64,000 nucleotides of DNA, taken from positions 43,065,056 through 43,129,055 of the forward strand of contig CM057006.1 of the NCBI GenBank assembly GCA_029891345.1, in the 5' to 3' direction. The DNA comes from Dryococelus australis (Eukaryota; Arthropoda; Insecta; Phasmatodea; Phasmatidae). The translations under genes were made by a program, and so were the position numbers. Under the pieces are notes generated by a model that was not told the DNA's origin, searched no databases, and was given only the letters and a program-made list of their open reading frames with translations. Shown here piece by piece: positions 34,703 to 45,333 of the stretch (its first letter is position 1; every line of letters begins with the position of its first letter).

Positions 34703-36208
34703 GTGAATGAGGGGTGGGGGGAGGATCTCGACATACTATCAAGGGTGTCTGAGAGTGGTGAAATGATACTTTCATCAATGAAGCAATGGTCGGATATACA
34801 CAGATTTTGGACATGAGATGAGCTCAGCGAGATCTCGGAAGGTGAATACAAAAACGATGGTGAGGGGTGAGTAAAGTAGACAGCTTGACCGAACCTCTGG
34901 TGCAGTTTTCTTACTTTACAACAGACTTGCGAGAATTTGCTCTCTATCCTTTATCCGTCTCATGTTGTTATGTCAAAGAAAAAAGATTTTATTAAAAAAA
35001 TTAAAGGGAATTTTATTCAAATATTGCTCATTTTTATTATTATTGATATTATTAATAATATTTCACGGTCTCCTTCGTTATCCTGCCTCTGATCGACGAA
35101 ATTTTAAAAGTGTTTCCGTCCATGGCCTTACCGAAGAAGTTTTCACTTTACGTAACTGCTAGGAATTTGTTACTGTTCCCAGAAAAGCTGTACCAGGAGA
35201 GTATAATTCATGGGGACGTAACTTATGACGTGGCTATGGTTTTGTGCCATATTTTACTAATGTGACTAAAAAATATCTGTAAGCTTTATGTACGTCTTCA
35301 TTTTTTTTTTCGTACTCAAATCCCCGCAACTGACATATATTTTAATTATATTTATTTTTTATTTAGATTCTATTATATTTGATTTGACCCTTTGGGATAT
35401 GGCACTTCTATTAGGCTAATACATATCCACCATATAAAATGCAGGTACATAATTATTGTTTTTTTTTTTTTTTTTGTTATAAAATTCGGTATGGACTCTT
35501 CTCGTGTTTTTCAACATAGTAGGCGCTACGGACAATTCTGATGAATATTATTGGTTTTCTTAGGGATGTTTTGTAATAGACGATACCTTGTATCTGTTTA
35601 GCTCTCAGTGTTGTCGTTGAAAATGTTAACCATGATAGTTTCAGCTGTTCATAATAACGACGTCATTACATTTTGACCATAAGACAAAAGCTATTGGAAC
35701 CATAAATCCGATTAACACCAAATTTCTAGTCACATTGTGTGCCGAATTTCTGGGTGAATGCATGCATTGTTGTTGAGTTATTTTTCCAGTCATATTAAAA
35801 AACACGAAGTAGATCTTATTAATACAATAGTCTCTAGGTGTGCTAAAAATGGGAATATCCTTGCACGAAATTGTAAATTTAGCTGACAAAATCACTTTCA
35901 TAAGATTACACACATTTCCTCCATCGAAAATTATTATTTCGTATATTTCTACATTTGATGAAGTTCGACAGTATGAGCATTTTTGGATATTGTTGAAGAT
36001 TCCCAAATATCTATGAACAATATAGTGATTTTGCAATTTTTTTTTTTATTGGGCTTGATGCTTTCAAGCGTAGATGCTCTGTTTAAATGTTTCATCTTCG
36101 AGTTAAGACTGTATTATTGCACTTACGAATAGACTGACTGTCAGTATCGTCTCGTGGAGAATTTTGGGTGTTTTTGAAACGTGCTTTACTAGGTTCTATG
36201 CAATGTTT
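34703..36208. other. Unassigned A+T-rich DNA
   Basis: T runs near 35299-35308 and 35459-35476. The 131-codon minus frame 35641-36036 has no recognisable domain and is not repeated in the window. Confidence 0.35.
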
Positions 36209-36210
36209 AT

Positions 36211-37523
36211 GGTAAAAAAAAAAAATTGTGTAATTTTACACAAATGTATGTGGCAGCAGAATCTCCACAGAAGTTTGTGTATTTTTATACCTATGTCAAT
36301 ACGTGCACAGTAATAATAATTTTACATAGAATGATGTAAAATTGCAATCACTGTGGAGCAGAAAATGAACTGTACCAGTAGTGTATTGTTTTTCCTCTAC
36401 TGCAAGAAAAACTTCACATACCTACGTTGCAATTGTAATTTCTTCACAGTGTAGTTATAAATAACAGTTTTTGAACATTTTACACTGGTTTACAAAGTAA
36501 TTTTACCTTCATTATCAGTTCTTTTACAACTGCGTTATGTTACTTATTCACATACCATGTATGTGTAGTTTTACAATTTTCACTTTATTGTACTCCTCTT
36601 TGTAACTTATTAGTTAAAACAAAGTTAACAAAAATTATCTCCAATATGCGGATATCGACCATATTTATAGAATATGCAGTTATATGCAAACAGCAAGCAT
36701 AACTCATCTGCGGGATTTAAGTCGCTATTTTAAACACACAAATTAATTTCGAAGTAGTTCTACTCCATACTGCGAGATCGCATGTTTTAAACAAATACTT
36801 ATAGTTATTTTTTTTTAATTTCTACTAACAGTAGTGTCAAAAATAGCGAATGCTGTGTTCGTTTTACCAAATTACACATAAAAATGTAAAAATGCAGAAA
36901 ATTTGTATGTGTAACTGTACGCTCGCCACTCTAAAAAATTATTCGGAAATTAACCATACCAATGTATTCAATTAGTGTTAAAGTGGGAACGGTAATTTTG
37001 CCCCCTATACATTTATTGTATGTGTTCGTACATTTGCTCAAGAAACAACCAATGCGTAGGGAATTTCCCAACTTTGTATAGTAGCGACGCTATACATTCC
37101 TATATATGCAGCTTGATGTGTGATATTATATCATAGAGTTATAAGTCAAAAACTTCCATTACAGATTAGGAAGTTTAACAGAAAAATTTTACAGTACCTA
37201 TACTCCAGAATGTAATGTTCACTGAAAAATTTCGCAATGGAAGATGTACAACTACACAGACCTTGAGTGTGTTTACAAAGACCATGTAACAGTAAAAATA
37301 GCCCTACACAATTTCGAAAATTTTAGTACAGTGTGTTGCGTGTTTTTACATATACTTTAAATGTGTAAAGTAGCACCAACATTCGTGTATTTTCGCCAAA
37401 GACTTGTAGTACTGTCTGTAAAATTACACGTAGACTACTGTAGTTGTTTTTACAAATTACACATCAAAAATGTAAGCTCACCAAAAAAAATTGCATGTTT
37501 AAATTTACATTTTTTTTTACAGT
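36211..37523. repeat. TGTAAA-rich A+T block with inverted A-run ends
   Basis: About 1.3 kb in which TTTACA and TGTAAA strings recur many times on both strands. Examples are 'tgtgtaattttacacaaatg', 'gatgtaaaattgcaatc' and 'caaattacacatcaaaaatg'. The left edge reads 'ggtaaaaaaaaaaaattgtg' and the right edge, reversed, reads 'cactgtaaaaaaaaatgtaa'. Such ends suggest a non-autonomous DNA element with sub-terminal transposase-binding repeats. I could not find a target duplication and there is no second copy here. Confidence 0.4.
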
Positions 37524-39569
37524 GCCTGGACTCGCGTAATGGGATCAGTAATAAGCCGCATTGTTACGAGTGGGGATTTTCTGAGAGAGGTTTTGTACGA
37601 AATTCCCGTATTCATTAATTCCCGTGAATTCCAAGAAGTTCCTTGTCGTTCGAAACGCTGACACCCGCTCGACCTCGATAGTTGTTTTCCGCCGCCCCTG
37701 TTTATGCCCGGGGTACTACCGGAATCGCCTCCCCCCCCCCCGGGGTATTTTTAATCAGACCTGTTTACGATCTCTCTATTTTCTGTCCCCCCCTCCCTCT
37801 CTTTTTCTTTTTCCCCCCTCCTACGTCTTTTTCTCTTCGTTCCTCACGTCGTCAATGCGTAAAAGGTGTTTCCACCCACCCTGTCGAATCCAGCCTGCGC
37901 AGCGAGGGGAACCGATTAATGCGCTCGCGCCTATGTGAAAAATAACAAATCCCGGAAGTGCGAAACGACGGAAAGAGAGGAGTACGCTTGGTGTAGGGGG
38001 GGAGGGGGGGAGTTGTCCGCGATAAATCATTTCGGCAGGAAATGAGACGTTTGTCGCCCCCGAGTGGGTAAGGGGGGGGGGGGGGTAAAAATATTGCCTA
38101 CTCTCGCGACCCTCTCCGGTTGGTAATTATGCACGCACTTCGCTTTCAGGTTTTTGGCGCGCGCCGTCCTCATGGTTATCGGTAAAGTGTCACGGTAAGG
38201 ACTTGTTCCTGTCTCCGTCGAGAGCTCTCACGATGTATCGATTTTCTTGTATGTACCGGCTCTCGGAGGTGTTTTTATTTCAAACCGGAGCTTTTGGAGC
38301 GGAGGAATAAACACGCCACTCGACTTTGCGTTCCGAGATTGGCTGCCCTGATATCGGTAATGTAATTCGCCCAGAAAACTGAAGTGTAGCACTTTATATT
38401 TCAGTATCAGGATCATATGGGATTTCAAACTTGTATCTCGATGTTTTGACCCAAATAATTGATCACTTTACATGTTTCAGTATGTATAAGTAACACATCG
38501 TCACGCACAGGAATAGCAGAGTAGAGGATGTTTACATTTCCCTACTAAACATATTTTTCTCAGATATGTAATGTATCAATGAAGCATTTATCATGCGTTC
38601 TCACTTTAGTTATCTACAAGTCACTTCTGGGGCTCCATAAAATAGCTGTACCTACCAAAGTTACAGAAAAGCACAATTTTTTGTTATTTTATTTGCTGGT
38701 ATACATTTGCAGAAAATGACTTGCGTACTGGCGGACACATCGTTTCGACAAATAGTTTTTTTTTTTTTTTGTAAAAATCCTATCCTTTTTAAGGAAGAAC
38801 ATAATTAATTTTCAATCTTGACTTTATGACTTTGCTCCCAAAGCAATGGTCACAAATAACTGGTTTATTTTCTGAGACCGCATTTCATTATGGCCGAGTA
38901 TGTTTGTTTATTTGGTGGTAAACTGATACACATTTGGAAATTTGTAACATATCGTAAACTTATAATTAATAATAATAAAAAAAAGACAAAACAATTTCAT
39001 TTCACGGGCGAACCAGTTCTTCCGTGAAAATTCTGTACGGGAGTTTCACGATTCAACGATCAAGAGCTTGCGATACTGGAAGTACACAAAGAAAACAAAG
39101 AATTGATAACTGAATCGTGACCCGAACAAACAAGCAGAGGATCAAGTAAAATGTAAGATTGTATGTCTGGGCGGAATGTAGCGCAACACTGGCAGATCGT
39201 CGTAAAACCAAAAGAGAAAATACGGGACGACACAGGAGGTTGGTTATCTTAATGCACAGAGAAAGCTAAAGAGCTTATGGTTCTCTGGTGTTGAGAAAAA
39301 GATCCTTTGCACACCAGTTCGTTGTGGTTGAATAAATACTAGACTGCTTTTGAAACACACACTGCAAAAATACACCAAGCTCACTTAAATAAAAGAAACT
39401 AAGTATGTTGGCAGGTGCTGTATTAATTTGTAGAGGTGTTTGGCAAGAATTATTGTACGAAAATTCTGTGAGACCTAAGGGTTCGAAATATTCGAAAATT
39501 TCGTTGCATTCAGCAGTTCAGATTGTGAAAGTTTTCTCGATGTAATTGCGTAGATAGTTGAAGTATCTT
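37524..39569. other. Unassigned DNA with a G+C-rich island at 37640-38170
   Basis: The island has C runs near 37730-37741, pyrimidine tracts, and a run of 14 G at 38072-38085. Overlapping plus frames (37624-37938, 37682-37945) lack domains. The remainder is A+T-rich with a T run near 38757-38770. No gene is seen. Confidence 0.35.
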
Positions 39570-40433
39570 ATTATTAGGTGTTCACTGATCTATCTTTATC
39601 GCTTCCGTTGCCCCCTTCCTGCTTGCGAGAGCGAACAAATTTTTAAATGTCATGCGCGCGACAATCCTAGAAGCGCTTTGAAATTTACAAAGGCAAGTCG
39701 CCGCTATATGCCAATTGCAACTGGCGCTCTCCTGACCGTAAGCGGATTGAATTCCTGGGGTTATATTAAAAGAACTTTCTGGTTCTTCGCCCTTGCCTCT
39801 CAGTTCGACTCGGGGGACGGAGAAACTTCCAGATCGGGCCAGCGGGACTACTTAAGCAGCGACGGTCCTCCGAGCCAACAGTTTTGAAAGTCGGGAGTTT
39901 GTAGAAATGTGCAACCTTACGAGGACTATGTAGCTGCGCGTCCAAGGTCGAGAAGCGAGGGAGCGATAAGGGCGACACTAACACTCACGCCTAGTGACTC
40001 ATCGCTGCTACGCGCATTTCGTGCAGTGTTTCCGTCGTGGTCCTGTACTGTGCAAATTAGATCTGTAACATAGGGGTTTTAGAACACAGATTAAACTACG
40101 TCCGTATTTTTGTACTTTTCTCTTGTCGCTTAAGGAAACTGCACAGCCAAGCTTTAAAAATGCGGTATTTGACCATTTTCACGAATTTTTTCCCCCAAGA
40201 ATACACTTAATATGACAAAAGCAAAAAAATATAGGGGCGTTATTCTTTCGGGCAAAACCTCGCATTTCCAGAACTTATATTTACCGAGATACGCTCTAAC
40301 GCGCAAACAAAGGATTCCACAGAAAATGTTTCGGTTTGTGGAGACAGAGACGACGAGCCAGTAGGGCGTCGAGTGGCGGCGAGAGCAACCACCGGGAGTG
40401 ATGCCTGCGGACTGCGAGCATCGATACAGTGGA

Positions 40434-40444
40434 GAGAGAGATAG

Positions 40445-40520
<76 letters not shown>
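40434..40520. repeat. GATA microsatellite
   Basis: About 16 GATA repeats flanked by GA repeats. In the minus orientation it is open in all three frames (SLSLSIYLSIYL-type peptides), which explains the three overlapping frames of 112-142 codons over 40154-40668. Confidence 0.95.
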
Positions 40521-40522
<2 letters not shown>

Positions 40523-40551
40523 TGTGTGTGTGTGTGACACACACACACACT
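40521..40551. repeat. Perfect TG/CA palindrome
   Basis: A 15-base arm (AGT followed by alternating GT) meets its exact reverse complement across a single G. It is a Z-DNA- and hairpin-prone sequence directly beside the GATA tract. Confidence 0.9.
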
Positions 40552-41030
40552 GACATTTGGAATGATGGCCATAGACAGATTGGATATGTGTAATAATGAG
40601 TTTGAATAACGTGACAGTAAACAGTAGAGACCATTGATAAGGACTTTAATTAGAATTAAAATATACATTAAATATTCCGCTCACTGATAATAACAAGAGA
40701 GAAATAGTGGATGCAGGTATTCTAATGTTGTAAATAATTTATGCTTTCATATAAATTAAAAATCAAATTTAGTTATTTTTTGTTATTATGTTATTATTCG
40801 AATAAAAGTTATCTCATCCCTGCAAGTGATTTAGTTGGTGATATTTGTGTGTTGAAGAAAGAGCAAAATTGTGATAAATACTTACTTATACAAAGACTGT
40901 GGTAGCTTAATTTTATTTTCTTTTTTAATTTTCTGGGAAATATAAAATACGATGTGTAATTGTTGGCAAGTACTTGACAGAACAAACCTATAATTATTTG
41001 TTTTGCTACCAACGGCCTTAATTTCCAGTA

Positions 41031-41270
41031 GAGGCTGTTCACGGTAAAGTGAGCATTTTTAAGGCCCTTCCAACAGGCATTAACCACTAATAAATGTGTT
41101 TTATTGCTGCCTCGGGCGGTAACTTTTGAGAATGGTGGGATGTATGCACTGTGTTTATTAGGTACTTAACAATGTTTGTATTTGCAAGTGGCGGAAAGAT
41201 AAAAACTGGCCCAAGGGAAATATTTAGAAGGGCCTTAAAAAAAATGTACACGTTACCGCGAATAGCCTAT
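41031..41270 (+). mobile_element. Family A MITE, short form
   Basis: About 240 bp. The left end is GAGGCTGTTCACGGTAAAGT, the right end 'acacgttaccgcgaatagcctata'. The interior 'caacaggcattaaccactaa' closely resembles the copy at 770-998, marking a subgroup. Confidence 0.85.
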
Positions 41271-41536
41271 AGGTGTTCGCCTTGATGCACATTTGCACCG
41301 GTGTGGAGTGCAGCTCGTCATCGATTGCATAGTTCGCGCGCAGCGTACTGTAGCGCGGGCCTAATGGGCCCACTCTCCGACGACCACCTAGATTTCTCCT
41401 GACACGAGCACACACTCTGCACTTCGCTGCGGAGCCCCGGCTGAACCGCGAGGTGATGCAGTCGCTGGGGAATTTCGTGCCTGCTCTTCCATTGACGTTA
41501 CGGTCAGTGGACAGAACGGAGCATATTGAAGTGGTA
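41271..41536. other. Unassigned DNA
   Basis: No recognised gene or repeat. Confidence 0.35.
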
Positions 41537-41670
41537 CCAGCACCCAGCTGAAGGCCATAACTGGTCTTAGTTACTAGAATTTAAAATAAATTTGGAAAAT
41601 AGTCGAAACATAACATTTGTCGCGTTATAAAAATTAAAAACGAGTTAAATTTTAAAATTGCGTACGCTTA
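41537..41670 (+). repeat. Family J dispersed repeat, copy 1
   Basis: About 130 bp matching 57970-58108 in opposite orientation at roughly 85%. Shared blocks are 'cacccagctgaaggccataa', 'cttagttact' and 'aatagtcgaaacataa'. It lies directly next to the foldback at 41701 and may be part of the same element. Confidence 0.7.
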
Positions 41671-41700
41671 AAATTACATTTTGTTATAATCTAAAAGAAA

Positions 41701-42010
41701 ATGTTACGTTATAATTCAAATTTTTCGCCTCATTGCGTTGATTTTAAAGATAGGCGTTTCAAACAAAATGCATTATTCACGAATTTTTAAGGGGAAGTTC
41801 CCTACAGCGGAGATATTTCTATAACAAGTATAGCGCGCCTGCAAGGAATTTTTGAAATTAATGTTTTACAAAAAAAAAAAAACATACTGCCCATCTATAT
41901 TGAAAATATACGCTCGTAGGGATCTTCTCCTTAGAAATTCGCGAATAATGCGTTTTGTTTTAAACGCCTATCTTTAAAACTAACGTATTGCGGCGAAATT
42001 TCCGTAACAT
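41701..42010. mobile_element. Long-arm foldback element
   Basis: 310 bp starting ATGTTACG and ending CGTAACAT. The two arms are about 105-115 bp and roughly 80% reverse-complementary; both contain 'aaagataggcgttt' and 'gcattattc(a/g)cgaattt'. The spacer is about 100 bp and contains an A run. It is non-coding and the class is unknown. Confidence 0.8.
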
Positions 42011-42552
42011 GGGATTTCCTATTAAAATTTCACGTCTGCCAGCCGTTGGGCAGAGCCCTTAATGACTGGAATTCTCGCCTAGAGTAAGAAATTGTCTTTT
42101 AAAATTACGCGTTTCATTTTTTAAGCATAACCAATATTTTCTTACTCAAGTTTTTAAAACTTGGAATTATTATACACATGAATATCGTGACGTTATATTC
42201 TTTTAAATTTATATTGCACTCTTGAGAAGAAGTTGGCGTCCGAAGTTCACAGTTCACATTTACAGCCACTTCTGCAACCTCAACCCGCAGCAGCCAAGAC
42301 AGTTTCATTCCTGGAAATGTTTGTAATTTGAAAAGAAAAAACGAATGGCGGCGTCTCAATTGTAGGGTTGGGAAAACACTTGTCTGGAATATGGCGTCAT
42401 CTTCGTTGTTTTTGCGCCACATTCCTCTGCTTCGCTTTGTTTCTGCGGAGCTATAAATGGACAATAGAGACCCCGAAGTTTGTTGTTTTTTTTTTACTAC
42501 CAGGAGTCGTGCTGAAGAAATAGAAGGCATTCTGGAGCTGTGTTCTCCGACA

Positions 42553-42589
<37 letters not shown>

Positions 42590-43159
42590 GCTGGGCTCTT
42601 CATGCTGGAAGGGTAAGTTTTCTTTTTCACTCTCCGCTGTAATGGCGGCTGGACGAACGCATAGTAGTGGCAGTCTCGCAAGCAATGTCACACTGGGGCC
42701 AACTTTTTCTTAATTAACCCTCTCGCATATATCACGAAGCCAAATGAACGCCGAAAAAAAAAGTCGTAGAAGAGGGTTGAGGGGAAGGGAGCGGGAATGG
42801 AAAGTCAGGCGAAAAAAAAAAATTGCCCCGCGCATTAAGGTTTCTGGTGGCGTGGCGTAATGAAAATACAAAATAAATACAAAGGGTGGGCAAAACTCGC
42901 ATTGTTGTCGCTATGGCTTGAATTCGAGCGGGAGAATGTAATTAATGGGATGCTGGACTGTTCGGCGTAAATGCCTTCGCGGTTCCACGAATTTGCAGTA
43001 GGCGCTCAACCACAGCTGGATCCTAGTGGCTATTCTCAGAGGTCGCTGTGGGCTGGCCCCCGGCCTCTCATTCACCAGCTCAGCTAAGCATACTCCTATT
43101 AAATTATTTTGCTCTTCTCGCAATAACAGACGAAAACTGTTCGGACAATTAACTTACGT
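42011..43159. other. Unassigned DNA with a CT microsatellite
   Basis: A (CT)n tract of about 33 bases spans 42554-42586. Frames crossing it on both strands, including the 138-codon minus frame 42114-42530 upstream, have no recognisable domain. A runs occur near 42757 and 42810. Confidence 0.4.
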
Positions 43160-43594
43160 GTAGACTGTTCATGGTAAAATGAGCATTTTTGAAAGGCGTG
43201 CTTAAGACTTACTTGTATGCACGCTGTGTATTCCTCAGTCTTAATTAAAATTAACATTGTCATGGACCTCGACACTTTATTTATGTGTCGATCAGGCGAA
43301 ACTGTGTAGTTATATAAAAAAAATAAAATATATGTTTTCAAATCTCGTAAGTTTTACACTTCGATGCATAAAAAAAAAACAGGAAGCAGAAAGATATAAT
43401 TTTAGTTATCACAAATGGTTACCTAACACTTTCTATTCCACGTTAAGTTATGAGACTATTTTCCATCTGTGTCGTTACCAATTCCACTGGGCGCATGTCA
43501 CCCAGTGCGCTCGTTAAAATATATGCAGGCAGGGGCAGTGACTTTTTTCTCAGGTTGATTTCAAAAGTGCTCGCTTTATCGTGAACAGCCTTTA
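43160..43594 (-). mobile_element. Family A MITE, long form
   Basis: About 435 bp. The left end is tagactgttcatggtaaaat, the right end 'gctcgctttatcgtgaacagcc'. On the minus strand it carries the long-form blocks 'ccagtggaattggtaacgac' and 'cgatcgacacataaataaa'-type sequence. A very similar order of blocks appears at 63532-63942 in the opposite orientation. Confidence 0.8.
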
Positions 43595-43667
43595 TCAGCG
43601 AGACAAGTGAATATAATGGGTAATGTTTTTCATTACCTCATCTGTGGTCTCACATCATGCGCTGTGT

Positions 43668-44757
43668 AGTTAGTCTTTTCGCGGTTTATTTGCACTTGTT
43701 GAACCAAACCTTTGACGTGCTCGGCTGTCTCCTAAATATGCCACGTATCACTAACGTTTTATGCTTGTGTTAACATAACAGTACGTTATTATTGGTTAAA
43801 ATCTGAACTTTTATTTATACTTTATTTACAAATTGAAAAATTGTATTTATTATTAACATGTCCAAATACGGGAAGAAAATAGTTGTGTTGGCGATGCGCA
43901 GTAAGCAATAGTTCTTATGCGAAATATTATTACACTGCGTTCGCACGAATGCAGTGCACTGTCTCTTTGGTGTAATTTTCTAGTATTGGTTTTAACTTTT
44001 TTTTTTGACGTGAATACGCTCTTTAAATTTGCAACCATTGTGGGAGACAATCCAGAAAATCCAGTGATAACAAAATCGAGGGATACGGTTTGACATTGCA
44101 GCTCCGAATCCGCCGTCTACATTCAAAATTCAGTTATACCACTCGATTGTCGAAGGATCAAAGAATATGTAACGTTGAGCGAGGACTGCGAAGCATCGCG
44201 TGCTGGGGGGAAAAAAAAGAGGGGGGGGGGGCAATTTTGAGTTATTTTATACACGTCTCGTAACTTACGCGTAGTATAACTTTTGACTAGGAGAAGCTAC
44301 GACGCTCGGACGATTGTTTGGATTTCAATCGACAGCTCTTATCGAGATCAATCGATTGCGTGTATAAAAAAACATTTGTGTGGTGCAGTTATGGTGAAAT
44401 TGTATGAGTTTAACGCAAAAAACTTAAGAAAACTTAACACAATGTCGGCCTATACTCGTCGAAAAGCCAAGTCGAAATACAGAAATCGTATACGGTTGGA
44501 AAGAGCATCTCAAAAGAAATACAGGGATACCCATAAAACACCACATGATCGAGTGAAGCGGTGCCGGGAACGTAAAATAAACATCAAGGCGTCCGAGCGC
44601 GTCAAGGTATACGTATTCGCGCAAAACAAACGGCCCGTGTCTCCAACACAGCCACATCCCATTTTTTTTTTTTTTTTGCAAGAGGTGGAGGATTATCCTG
44701 TAAGCAGAACTTTAGCAGGTCTTCAGAAAAGTTGGATGGAGCCGTTATTGGACTATA
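43668..44757 (+). mobile_element. Family B MITE interrupted by family K
   Basis: The left part runs 43668-43999 ('ttcgcggttt', 'cgttcgcacgaatgcagtg', 'tgtaattttctagtattggt'). The right part runs from about 44677 to 44757 ('gcaagaggtggaggattatc', 'gaactttagcaggtcttcag', 'attggactata'). Together they make about 410 bp, the normal B length, so the intervening 677 bp is an insertion. Confidence 0.75.
44000..44676 (+). repeat. Family K dispersed repeat, copy 2, with basic open frame
   Basis: The second copy of the repeat at 21606-22222. A plus-strand frame (44283-44801) is open, and its core between about 44391 and 44660 encodes a strongly basic, Arg/Lys-rich stretch (MSAYTRRKAKSKYRNRIRLE and onward). 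Beyond 44676 the frame runs into family B DNA, so the C-terminus is not original. The first copy has this frame broken. The basic stretch could be a relic of a DNA-binding ORF of an autonomous element; I recognise no family. Both edges are T-rich, which could reflect a poly(A)-type tail on one strand. The element class is undetermined. Confidence 0.6.
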
Positions 44758-44954
44758 TGAGCATATTTTCCCCCACAGCTAAATTCGAGTTACGAGAATA
44801 AATTAACATTCCGAGGTTTTTTTTTTCACCGTATCCTGTCAGACGTATCATCTCCGTTGTTGGATTATGTACTGCATTCTGGTAACATAAAAAATGACTT
44901 TTCGTTGATTGTCACATCAGCGTTTAAACAAAATTAATAAGGCGGTGTTCCGAG

Positions 44955-45322
44955 GTCACTGCCCCGCCTGTATGTATTTTAACGGGCGCACTGAGCGACA
45001 TGAGCACAGGAAAGTTGGTAACGGAGAATGGAAAGTAGTTCCATATCTTAACATTGTATAAAAAGTGCAAGGTAATCATTTGCGATAACTTAAATTATTT
45101 ATTTTGCTTTCTCTTTTTTAATAAATCGAAGTGTAAAAGTGGGCAGATGAGTGAAATAATTACTATTTTGACATTTTCTCAGTTTCACTTGACGTGAATA
45201 AAGTGTTGAGGTCCACGGCAATGTTAATTTTACACAATACAGAAGAGCACACAGCGTGTATAAAAGTATGTCTTAAGCAGGGCTTTCAACAGTGCTCATA
45301 TTACGGTGAACCACCTATATGA
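44955..45322 (+). mobile_element. Family A MITE, long form, left end lost
   Basis: About 370 bp. The interior starts at 'gaggtcactgccccgcctgt', continues 'aacgggcgcactgagcgaca' and 'gaaagttggtaac', and ends with 'ctcatattacggtgaaccacctata'. The usual left terminus is missing or unrecognisable. Confidence 0.75.
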
Positions 45323-45333
45323 AGTAAAATTTC

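Larger units (their letters stand above)
39570..40800 (+). mobile_element. Family F LTR-like element, copy 2, interrupted
   Basis: The first part (to about 40060) matches the start of copy 1: 'tttacaaaggc', 'gaattcctgggg', 'tcgggccagcgggactactt', the TATA-like 'cttaagc' near 39852 and 'gcgacgg'. The second part (from about 40370) matches the rest: 'gcgagcatcgatacagtgg', 'gccatagacagattgga' and the AATAAA-rich tail. About 300 bp between them are absent from copy 1, so this copy was probably interrupted or rearranged. A GATA tract has expanded inside the second part. Confidence 0.55.

Noticed and set aside
34512-34814. 100-codon minus-strand frame
   Set aside because: It is a translated tRNA-derived SINE, a common source of false proteins in insect annotations.
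40434-40551. CRISPR-like or regulatory repeat array
   Set aside because: Units are contiguous without spacers and of four bases. It is an ordinary microsatellite plus palindrome.
40154-40668. Three overlapping minus-strand frames of 112-142 codons
   Set aside because: They are translations of the GATA microsatellite (SIYLSIYL) and neighbouring TG/CA repeats.
42114-42530. 138-codon minus-strand frame as a gene
   Set aside because: The sequence is unrepeated, but there is no motif, the composition is skewed, and the end reads low-complexity A/T runs. Possible but unsupported.
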